A stretch of 64,000 nucleotides of DNA from NCBI GenBank assembly GCA_956465555.1, contig OY101115.1, positions 806,001-870,000 of the forward strand, given 5' to 3'. How positions within the stretch are numbered: position 1 is the stretch's first letter; each line of letters opens with the position of its first letter. Positions 1-7,910 of this stretch are shown in pieces. Both the position numbers and the translations under genes were made by a program. This DNA is from Nitzschia sp. pyKryTriq1 (lineage: Eukaryota; Bacillariophyta; Bacillariophyceae; Bacillariales; Bacillariaceae). The notes under the pieces are model-generated. The model searched no databases. It had not been told where the DNA came from and saw nothing but the letters and a program-made list of their open reading frames with translations.

Positions 1-885
1 CAAAACTATGCGTCCATGCAAGAGCTGGAAGAGCAGCGATTACAACTTGACGCCGAACGACAAGCTCTTGACCAGCGAATTGCAGAGTTCGAAGCAGCAA
101 GGGGGTCACTATCGAAGCAAGGGGATGAAGTGAAACAAAGAGAGGCAGAAATAGAAAGTAGGATGCATGAAAAGGTAGCTGGACAACGAAAGAGCCTCGA
201 GACCGAAAAGCAGATGCTACAAGAGTCACGCGACGCATTGCAACAGCGGGAGAATCAGCTCAGAACAATACAGCTAGACCTAGAACGCCGCGAAAGAGAA
301 GCTACCGAGAAGAAGGCTGAGCTCGAGCGTAAGGTCCACGAGCTGGAAAGACAGGTGCAGGAGCAGTCGCATAACGCAGCACACAATGTCGATCGGGCAG
401 TCTCGCAGGTGCTGGACCATAGTATGCAGACGGAACGCAAATGGATGGAAGAGACCGCTGCAGCAGTGTTTGAACGAGAAGGGGATTTGAATCGACGCGA
501 GGCGTCGATTCGTCGAAGTGAAGAAGATATTCACAATCGAGAACGTAAGCTTGCGGAAGATTCTAAGGAAATCGGTCAATCTCAGCTTCGAGTCCGAAGA
601 TTGGCCGAACAGCTCCGTGAAAAGGAAGCCAGAGTACGTGAATCCGAGCGACACTTTGAGGTCGAACTTCGCAAATGCCAAGAGGCACAAGCCAGGGTCC
701 AACAAATGGCCCTGAGATTGAAGCAAAAGAACGAACAGATCAAAGAAGACTCAAAGCGCCTCGAGCGCCGCATGGCTGAGTGCGATGCCTTGGAACAGCA
801 GCTACAACAGTGGCAAGAAGAATTGGAAGATGGGGCTGCGGTCTTTCCACCACGGGAAGATGTGGGGGACCAGGTCTGGGGTTGA
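1..885 (+). CDS. Coiled-coil protein, C-terminal part
   Basis: The reading frame is open from the first base of the window and ends at TGA 883-885, so the N-terminus lies outside; the first internal Met is at base 16. The visible part, about 294 residues, is almost wholly charged and helical (Glu, Arg, Gln, Lys) with heptad-like spacing of Leu, Val and Ile, as in a long parallel coiled coil. No enzymatic motif, zinc finger or membrane segment is seen. A short acidic, non-helical tail rich in Gly, Asp and Pro ends the protein. A structural or scaffold role (cytoskeleton, centriole or Golgi tether) is possible, but coiled coils are too generic to name. It converges with the LRR gene on the other strand. 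Confidence 0.75.
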   Translation, partial: QNYASMQELEEQRLQLDAERQALDQRIAEFEAARGSLSKQGDEVKQREAEIESRMHEKVAGQRKSLETEKQMLQESRDALQQRENQLRTIQLDLERREREATEKKAELERKVHELERQVQEQSHNAAHNVDRAVSQVLDHSMQTERKWMEETAAAVFEREGDLNRREASIRRSEEDIHNRERKLAEDSKEIGQSQLRVRRLAEQLREKEARVRESERHFEVELRKCQEAQARVQQMALRLKQKNEQIKEDSKRLERRMAECDALEQQLQQWQEELEDGAAVFPPREDVGDQVWG

Positions 886-1026
886 CCTTTGTAGACAGAT
901 AGTCTACCTATAACAATTTTGTTGCTGTATTTGCCGTTTATTGCTTGGGACAAACTACTCCGGCTAGTACCTTTACCTTTAGTCGCTACTTCGTATAGTA
1001 CTGCGGTAGCGTAATCCAGCAGTCCT

Positions 1027-2535
1027 CTACCTTCGAAGCAATAAGGGAGCCTGTACCAAATGAAAAACAATGTCCGCGTGCGTGCAAACGCCGCGAGACT
1101 TGTCGCTGACGTCCTTCGCCCTTGCCAATACCAGCGGCCACAGCGCTGGATTAAAACTTGTGCGCTTCAGGATCCGCCTGCCAGCTTGGTTCAAGTAGCT
1201 ATAGAATTGTATCGATTCGTAAAAGCAGGTGTTGTAATCCATGTTCAGGATCGACATTTCGAAATTGCAACGGATAGCATTCAAAAGAGCGAAAGCACCT
1301 TCTCCTCCGAATGGGTTGCCAAACATGTATAGTTTTGTGAGAGCCGCGTGGTTCACTAGGTTCTCCGCTATCGCGATGGCACCGGCATCTCGAATATTGT
1401 TGGCTCTCAAATCAAGTTTTCGCAGCGAAGTATTGCCACGAAGTCCGCGGGCCAGCGTCTCTGCGTCCGAGTCATTCAACTTGTTGAAAGATAAAGCGAG
1501 TTCTTCTAACGATGTGTTTCCTGCTAAACTCGAAGAAATAAGCCCAATGTCCAGCTTTTTGGCTCGCTCAAATTGTTGGTAGCTAAGATCGAGAGAGAGG
1601 AGTCTGGTTCTCTGGTCGTCCGCTACTGGTTCTGCCAGTATCGAAGCTAGGACCGAGGCTCCTAAGGAGCCGCAATGATTGCGAAATATTTTGAGGTGTT
1701 GCAGTCGATGGTTTTTGGATAGACTCCCGGTGAGAAGAGCCATTTGTGTGTCTTCGAGCTCGCATCCTGGACACATGAAATTCAGCAGTGACTTGTTCTG
1801 TGAAAGCCCTCTGGCCAGACTCCGTACCCCGTCGTCGTCAAATCGACAGTAGCTGAACTCTAATGTTTCCAGTGAGCAGGTGATTGCAAGACCGTCTTCC
1901 AAAGCCCGGCCGGAACCTGTACCTCTCAAATCTTCCTCAAAGAGTTCCAACTTGGTCAACATGCGATTGAGCTGCAGATTGAGACCTAGAGCAGTGAATT
2001 CATGGTGGCCCATGAGACAGTTATTGATCCGTATATACTCGATCAAGGTCGGGGCAGAAAGTATTCTGACGCCTTCACCCCCACAAAAGTTGAAGTCTAC
2101 TTTCGCCCATTTTCGAGGCGTGGTACCGATCAAACTCAACAGCGCCGACGCGGCCTGCTCGTCAATCGTGACTCCGTGAAGGGAGACGTCCTTCAAGTTT
2201 GAGTTGCCTTTTGCGTGCTGCAAGAGGAGGATTATTTGATGTGATTCAAGACATGAGCCTTGGAGATAAAACTTGCCAATCTTCAAGCTCGTGAAGTCCT
2301 TGGATCCGCTTTGAAGCTTGATAATAGTGCCGTCAAGGTAGTCATCAACAGAGTTAAAGCCCCACGGAAGCGACATTTTTGGTTGGCTGGTCTGGATGGG
2401 TGAGTGCTGGGGCTCTGATACTCGTAGTCTTGAAAGGTCAGACCTGAATGGGCGTCTCGAGATGCTAGCAATGGAGGGATCAATGACCTGTCTCTGACGG
2501 TGTATCCTCGTCCGTGGTTCTTGGGTACTGGCCAT
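1027..2535 (-). CDS. Leucine-rich repeat protein, ribonuclease-inhibitor type
   Basis: Intronless. The proposed start is the ATG at 2535 (protein begins MASTQ, about 502 aa); an in-frame ATG at 2736 would add a Cys/Arg-rich stretch that looks like 5' leader. After a basic N-terminal 60 residues the protein carries a series of RNI-type LRRs of about 28 residues, clearest in the second half, where a Leu-x-x-Leu-x-Leu-x-x-Asn pattern is followed by 'GA-AIAENL' helices. Such repeats form a horseshoe that binds other proteins. There is no kinase, NB-ARC, F-box or membrane segment, so the partner is unknown. A perfect CRE-like palindrome lies 114 bases upstream of the chosen start. Intracellular location is inferred from the lack of a signal peptide. 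Confidence 0.75.
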   Translation of the reverse strand: MASTQEPRTRIHRQRQVIDPSIASISRRPFRSDLSRLRVSEPQHSPIQTSQPKMSLPWGFNSVDDYLDGTIIKLQSGSKDFTSLKIGKFYLQGSCLESHQIILLLQHAKGNSNLKDVSLHGVTIDEQAASALLSLIGTTPRKWAKVDFNFCGGEGVRILSAPTLIEYIRINNCLMGHHEFTALGLNLQLNRMLTKLELFEEDLRGTGSGRALEDGLAITCSLETLEFSYCRFDDDGVRSLARGLSQNKSLLNFMCPGCELEDTQMALLTGSLSKNHRLQHLKIFRNHCGSLGASVLASILAEPVADDQRTRLLSLDLSYQQFERAKKLDIGLISSSLAGNTSLEELALSFNKLNDSDAETLARGLRGNTSLRKLDLRANNIRDAGAIAIAENLVNHAALTKLYMFGNPFGGEGAFALLNAIRCNFEMSILNMDYNTCFYESIQFYSYLNQAGRRILKRTSFNPALWPLVLARAKDVSDKSRGVCTHADIVFHLVQAPLLLRR

Positions 2536-2648
2536 TGTCAGCTTGGTCTTGGGTGTTGTTCTATCTTTGGGATTTCTGCGAGAATTTATGTCGTCCTTCG
2601 AAGCGCAACGGAAACCCGTGACTGCATTGTATTGAATCTTGTTGTTCA

Positions 2649-2656
2649 TGACGTCA
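2649..2656. promoter_or_regulatory. CRE-like palindrome TGACGTCA
   Basis: A perfect 8-bp TGACGTCA lies 114 bases upstream of the proposed LRR start at 2535. In diatoms TGACGT-type elements are known bZIP targets in CO2/cAMP-responsive promoters. Placement in a promoter is seen; activity is inference, and such a site can occur by chance. The rest of 2536-2857 is AT-rich leader and spacer with nothing else recognised. Confidence 0.3.
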
Positions 2657-2857
2657 CCACAAGAACATGGAATTCTACGATACGAGGTCCACGAGCTCTG
2701 ACAAAAGGCAACAAGAAAAAAGTAAAAATGAAACAAAACTTCAAAAATTTATTATGTAGACTAGTAGCCAAACAACCCAAAACAAAAACAGTTCAATTTC
2801 TTCTCGACAGCGGTATAAAGACTGCCCCTTTGCTTTACCCGTGATTTCAATCCCACC

Positions 2858-4702
2858 CTACTGGTCTTCTCTTGTCACAGATAGACGCAGCCGGATGCGA
2901 TCTTGACGCGCCTTTGCTTCTTGAATGCGCTCCCAAATTTCTGACTGGGGCGGAGGTGGTGTGCGAATCATTTCTTCCTCTTGCTCCTTCTCATCCTCAT
3001 CTTGTGGTTGAATGTTGTCCTCCAAATCTTCATACTTATCAGCATCGTCGTCATCGTCGTCAAACATTAGAGGCGGTTTGGTCGGCAACGAAGCGACTCG
3101 TCGATAGGGCGAAGACGAATCGTTTGACCCGGAGAAATCCACATGCGTTGGAGACGTGGAAAGATCTGCGGGTGCCTTGATGTATTCGACCGTGTTGCTT
3201 TTCTTTGAAGAGGGGGATACGGTTGGTTTGCCTCCAATCCGAAAGGGCGACTTGGAATGAAAGGGAGAAGAAAGAATGGAAAATAAGCTTTTCTGGCTGA
3301 AATCGAGATTCTTGAAGTCGTTCTCGTCGAAGACATGAGTCGATCTCCGTTCTGCGCCGACATTCAACCCCCACTCTTCGTCGACATCTTCGCGACACTT
3401 AATGACCTCCTTGCGCATGACTTCCGTCACTGCCGACATGGGTTGACGCTCGGACAGGTCGGGACTCCAACCGCGAGTGAAGACGATGTGCAAGCTTCGT
3501 GGCCAGGTTGGATCGAGCTGGGGACGTTTGTGGGGTGCCTTCCAGACACGAGCTTGAAAACTCTTCATGCTGTAAAGTTCAAAGGGAGTTTTGAGCGCCA
3601 AAATCTCCCAAAGAAGCATACAGTAGGAATAGGAGTCACAGGACTCGTTATAGGCCTTGTCCAACGCGACTTCTGGGCTCATGTATCGAGGTGTACCGGT
3701 AGATCCCGTCATTTTCCAAGCTCCATCCTTGTTGGCTTGATTTTCTGGAGGCAACTCGCGTGCCAAGCCGAAATCAAAGATCTTTATAGTATCTCTAATG
3801 TCGAAACCAATGTTGTCACTCTTCAAATCTCGATGAATTATACGTCGCGAATGGAGATAGGCCAAGGCGGACGCAAGATCGTGTGCCGCAACGATTCGCT
3901 CTTGCCACAAGTTAGCGCGTTTGCGCCCCTTGCGATCCAAGATCATTTTTCCAATCATACACGAATTCCGTTTGACTTTTCGTCCCCATATCTTGAGCCT
4001 ATCTTCCAAGATATCATAGAGTCTATCCAAGACGAGAAAGTAGTCTTCGTGGCATCGTCCGCCCCTGGCAATCGCCCGCAATTTGACGATGTGAGGATGT
4101 TGGATACCTGAAAGAAGACGTGTCTCACTTTGCATATCCATGACGCCTTGGTAGTACAGTTTTGTGGGATCCTTCAAAATCTCGGCTCGTAGAATTTTCA
4201 TGGCATATCGGGCTTGTCCATTGTCCCTTTGGCAGTGCTTTCGCATGAAGGATCGTGCCGCTTCCTGTTTGCGAGCTGCAGCCTTGTTGTTAGCGGAACG
4301 ATGATTATCCTCCTCCTCGCTTTCGCTTTCATAAAAGTCTGGAAGGTCGTCATCTTCGCTCTCCACAAAGTTTTTGTCGTTGTTCCTCTGAAGAAACCAT
4401 TTCTTCCTTTGTGGCGTCGGCTTTGATACGTCAACCACTTTGCCCTTTTGATCCCTCCCATCGAGCCCCTTGATTTCATACACCATCCCAAAAAATCCCT
4501 TTCCCAGATATTTTCCTTTCACGACTTCCTCAAGTGAAAACTGAGGCAAATTTGAGGATAAATTCTCCAATTCAGAGTTTCGCCACTTTTCTTGGAGTAC
4601 TGTTGAAGCATGTTCATTGACTCGTTTTCGTAGTCGGGCGAGTTCAGCCGCCGACTTGGCTGGTGACGCTGGTGTCGGGTTAATACTAGAATGGTCGATC
4701 AT
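2858..4702 (-). CDS. Ser/Thr protein kinase (TKL-like) with a large N-lobe insert
   Basis: 614 aa, intronless, ATG at 4702. Kinase motifs in order: glycine loop GKGFFGMV near residues 67-74, catalytic Lys in YAMKIL at 169, HRDLKSDN from 290, DFG at 310-312, and GTPRYMSPE in the activation segment, followed by the usual D-S-Y-S helix F. All residues needed for phosphotransfer are present. HRDLKSDN together with the GTxRYMSPE form suggests the tyrosine-kinase-like group acting on Ser/Thr. The oddity is about 95 residues, very acidic and then basic, between the glycine loop and the catalytic Lys, where kinases normally have about 15. The C-terminal 170 residues are Ser/Pro/Asp-rich without a domain. 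No membrane segment, so a soluble kinase; substrate unknown. Confidence 0.9.
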   Translation of the reverse strand: MIDHSSINPTPASPAKSAAELARLRKRVNEHASTVLQEKWRNSELENLSSNLPQFSLEEVVKGKYLGKGFFGMVYEIKGLDGRDQKGKVVDVSKPTPQRKKWFLQRNNDKNFVESEDDDLPDFYESESEEEDNHRSANNKAAARKQEAARSFMRKHCQRDNGQARYAMKILRAEILKDPTKLYYQGVMDMQSETRLLSGIQHPHIVKLRAIARGGRCHEDYFLVLDRLYDILEDRLKIWGRKVKRNSCMIGKMILDRKGRKRANLWQERIVAAHDLASALAYLHSRRIIHRDLKSDNIGFDIRDTIKIFDFGLARELPPENQANKDGAWKMTGSTGTPRYMSPEVALDKAYNESCDSYSYCMLLWEILALKTPFELYSMKSFQARVWKAPHKRPQLDPTWPRSLHIVFTRGWSPDLSERQPMSAVTEVMRKEVIKCREDVDEEWGLNVGAERRSTHVFDENDFKNLDFSQKSLFSILSSPFHSKSPFRIGGKPTVSPSSKKSNTVEYIKAPADLSTSPTHVDFSGSNDSSSPYRRVASLPTKPPLMFDDDDDDADKYEDLEDNIQPQDEDEKEQEEEMIRTPPPPQSEIWERIQEAKARQDRIRLRLSVTREDQ

Positions 4703-6023
4703 TTGATGCCTGTTGCTTGATTTTATTTGACTGTTGCTATCAATGAAACTGTGATGCTCGTCCTAATTAATTGACTAGAGAGCGTTGCAGATGGCGATCA
4801 ATGGAGGTAGTTCTGTTTGTGGTGTGCGATAATGAGTTGGGTGGAGAAAGAGACAGGAAGAAGAATGCCTGGCAAAAAAAGAATGAGTGCACCTGAGATA
4901 TTCTTTTTCCTCTTTTTCATCTTCACAAGTGCGGCATTTGATAGCCAACCATGCCTTTACGACCTAATTAATTATTGCCCTATCAGCTTATGGTATGTGC
5001 CTTTAGTAATGCATTAAATAAAAACACAATTAACGAAATGCCATTGATAATTTGTGAACAAAGATATTATCTCCGCCGTAAATTCGGAAGTTGACCCGCC
5101 CACATGGCGAAAATTGAAGCGCTGGACGATGTACAGACAAATTCTACTACGGTACGGTGTACACGTCGCATGTACCAGTACCGTACAGTACCGTATTCGT
5201 ACGGGTGCAGTCTGGGTACAGTGTACAGGTACGTACAGTACCGCTATTGTGTACAGGAACATCCAAGGGTGCGGGGTCACCGCCTACTAACGTGGAACTC
5301 GCTTACGGGCACGCTTGGACAACTGCTCTTTCGCGCTAGCCACGCTCCGTGGCAAAGCCCGCTTGGCCCAGGCCAAGAACCGTGGGCCACGCTGCGAAGC
5401 AGACACCGCGGTTTCGATTTAACGCGCTTTTGAGTTCAGTGGAGGAAGGTGGAGCGCGCGTGATCGCTCGATCCTTGGATGTTCCAGTACCAGGTACAAA
5501 AGTACAGTACCGGTACAGATGTACCGTACAGAGACAGTATAGCATGTTGTTGTTTTACAATATTTTAGATTGCTGGTACTCGTAGATGTCGCGCGAAACG
5601 AAAATCTACTACCGGTAGAGAGTAGAGTACTAGTAGAGATACCTAGACGTCTCTGGTTGCCTGTTTTTGAATGCTACTACTGGTAGAGTGAGGAGTCGTC
5701 TACTGCTTTTTTCTTATGAGAGGACTTTTCGTAGTGCTTCGCTTAGTCTGCACTCCTACTAGTACAGAGACGAGAGGGTACGGTAGATTTGTTTTGGCAC
5801 AAATTGAACTAACTGCAACTAGCCTCTGCTTTCGCACAAAAGTCTCTAGTATAGATTGCGAGTGAGTAGCGACTCATCGTCGTATCCTCGCACTGACTCT
5901 TTATTTTTCTAAGGTAGGAGCAGCATAGTTAGTACTTCTACTCACTCACTCTGTACCGTACACTCACAAGCGAGAAGACGCACGAAATCCTTTCGAGAAG
6001 AGACGGCGTAACTGGTAGCCTTG
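4703..6023. other. Intergenic spacer rich in GTAC palindromes
   Basis: 1.3 kb between the kinase start and the end of the copper transporter. 4703-5030 is AT-rich, as expected of a kinase promoter. 5140-5260 and 5480-5540 are dense in GTAC, GTACCGGTAC and TACAGTAC words; 5600-5970 is rich in CTACTAGTAG and GAGA words. Small ORFs here have no codon pattern or homology I recognise. A possible inverted-repeat element at 5251-5490 is listed separately. Confidence 0.6.
5251..5490. mobile_element. Possible MITE with 18-bp inverted ends
   Basis: An 18-base sequence at 5251-5268 (GTACAGGAACATCCAAGG) is repeated in inverse orientation at 5473-5490 with one mismatch, enclosing about 200 bases. The interior is GC-richer than its surroundings and has no convincing ORF. 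Size and ends fit a non-autonomous inverted-repeat element. No clear target-site duplication is visible because both flanks are GTAC-rich, so a simple hairpin or a chance inversion remains possible. Confidence 0.35.
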
Positions 6024-6789
6024 CTATGCAATATCATTCGAGCTCATTTCATTTTGTGTGGTGGCGTTGCTTCCATCATTGCAGCATCCCTGCTCTTGTA
6101 AAACGGGGGTACTCTCTTCGTTTCTGGGAAGTAAAGGCTCCAGTGACGGTCCGGGCGAATCCGATTCGTCTTCCAAGAAAGCACAGCATGGATTTGACGA
6201 AGTAGCCGTGTTGCCACCAAAGTTGTAGTGCCCAATCATCAACCCTAATATCACTGATAACATCATTTCCCAAGCAAATGTCATGGTCGCCAACATGAGC
6301 ATGTATCCCGTAAATGCGTGCAACCCATGCAAACCCGTCTGCATCAATGTGTATTTAAAATGTTCGTCGGGATGAGAGCCCTGGGCCTTCTTTGACAGAT
6401 CGTGGCGAAGTCGAGAGATACCTTCCGTGCTGATTCCCAGTAATACGACACCCACCATGCCCACGAAGAATTTTCCTCTCGTATTCAGCGTCCAGCTCGA
6501 GAGAAAAAGATTGATACAGCTGCTTTCTCCTTTGAACGCCCATTGAAACCCTTCCATGTACCTAAAAGGAAATGAGGTCACACAAATGCAGCAACGAACA
6601 ACTAGGAACACTCCCATGCATGAGCGCAGTAATTCTTAAGAAGCGATACACGTACATTACCATGCCCATGTCACCGCTGCAGAAACCATTCGCGGCTGCC
6701 GTAGCACCGTGGTATGTTCCAGTCATTTCACTCAAAGCGGATGTGTCGGGGTGGAAGTGCATCGCTGCGACTGATCCTTCGCCATGCAT
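6024..6789 (-). CDS. Ctr-family copper transporter, two exons
   Basis: Two exons: 6789-6656 and 6561-6024, with a 94-base GTACGT...TAG intron; joining restores a Met-rich motif (MGMVMYMEGF) and gives about 223 aa. The Ctr signature is complete: an extracellular N-terminus with Met and His clusters, TM1 starting FQWAFKG, the MLMLATM (MxxxM) copper-selectivity motif in TM2, and GLMIG (GxxxG) packing motif in TM3. Family members form trimers that move Cu(I) into the cytosol, or out of a compartment. The cytosolic tail is acidic and carries two Cys-Cys pairs, which could pass copper on. The start at 6789 is the first ATG after an in-frame TAA at 6834-6832; an extra upstream exon cannot be excluded. 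Confidence 0.85.
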
Positions 6790-7598
6790 CACTTCACTGA
6801 AAACTTGTCTGGTATGCTGCTCCAACTGGTATTATGCTCCAACTGGTATTGTGCTGCTGCGCCAGACGAGTCGTCGTCGTCGCCTTCGTCACAGGTGGCT
6901 ACATTATGCCTACTCAAGCACTGTTCGGGTGCCGCCATGGTCGGACTTCAATGTTGTCGTGATAATCCGCTGCACGTTGAACTACAATAGTCGGGTTCTG
7001 GTCGGGTTTGTCGTCGCTGCGTCGAGTCGATCGAATCAATCAATCGAATAACAAGTCGCGTGCCGTGTGGTGTGAGGTGGCTAAGGTGCTCGCGCGCGCG
7101 GCTCTCCGATGGAGCTCGGAGAGTTTGCCTTGTTTTCGCTGCAAGTAAATACTGGATACAGGATACTGACATTGGTACCTGGTACTGTACTCATACTCTC
7201 TTTCCACCCTACTCTAGCTAGTAGAGAGAGACTAATCTGACTGAGAGTCGGTCTCGCTCTACTACTCTACGAGTACTCTCTACTACTAGAGTAGTAGTAG
7301 AGCTCGTCTTTACTCTCTCTCTCTCTCTCTCTAGTAGAGTAGATTATTAAAATATAGTAGTCTACTACTAGAGAAAGTCAAGGAGTCAGCCGTCGTATTG
7401 GAATAAAATTTTGGATTTGTACAGTACCAGATCTAAACCTCGAGTAGAGACCGTTTCATAGTTCAAGTACTGTGTTACCACCGGGTGATGCAATAGTTGA
7501 ACGTACGCACCTGTAGCATTGAACATCTTGTATTATTCTCGACTCCTCGCAGATTTTGGTCTAGAAGTAGTAGTGCGCAATCAGGATAAATAACATTC
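6790..7598. other. Intergenic spacer with CT/GA and CTAG palindrome tracts
   Basis: No gene seen. A 15-base word (TCCAACTGGTATTATGC-like) is directly duplicated at 6821-6850. 7160-7400 is a mosaic of GAGA, CTACTAGTAG and GTAC words with a (CT)n microsatellite at about 7312-7332. This is promoter-side DNA of the copper transporter, but no specific site can be supported. Confidence 0.55.
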
Positions 7599-7908
7599 TT
7601 AAGATATAAGATACAAGGCGGCAAATAATGATTTCGAAGTGGCGATCAAAGAATCCAGACCACCGTTCCACTCTTTGATGACTGTGTCATCAGTGTGCTT
7701 CAAATGTGTGTTCGGAAGCCCGGGTAGCATTACCAATACGATGAGTGAGGTATTGGCTCTGTTCGGGATCAACTCTTTTGCATCTCTGAATCTTCCAGTG
7801 TCATTGTTGTCAAAAACAATGGTAACCCAGAAAATGAGTCGAGCATATTTTTGTTGTCAGCATCGATAAGAGCACGCACAGCAATCAGTTTTGGAATACT
7901 GTGTGCTC
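7599..7908 (-). pseudogene. Unidentified coding remnant with a frameshift
   Basis: Directly after the stop of the serine protease, the same strand shows two overlapping protein-like frames. The first runs open from about 7907 and reads IPKLIAVRALIDADNKNML before losing sense near 7815; the second takes over at about 7814 (FDNNDTGRFRDAKELIP...) and reads to TAA at 7601-7599. Composition is protein-like, but I do not recognise the family. A one-base shift joins the two, suggesting a broken gene end; a missed short intron is an alternative. No start codon is evident. Confidence 0.3.
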
Positions 7909-7910
7909 TA

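Noticed and set aside
3335-4111. 258-codon open frame on the plus strand
   Set aside because: Antisense to the kinase, whose catalytic motifs fix the coding strand.
5054-5585. Several small frames in the GTAC-rich spacer
   Set aside because: They consist of repeated Tyr/Arg/Val codons from GTAC words and have no start context or domain.
7312-7332. CRISPR-like or structured repeat
   Set aside because: It is a plain (CT)n microsatellite with no spacer pattern.
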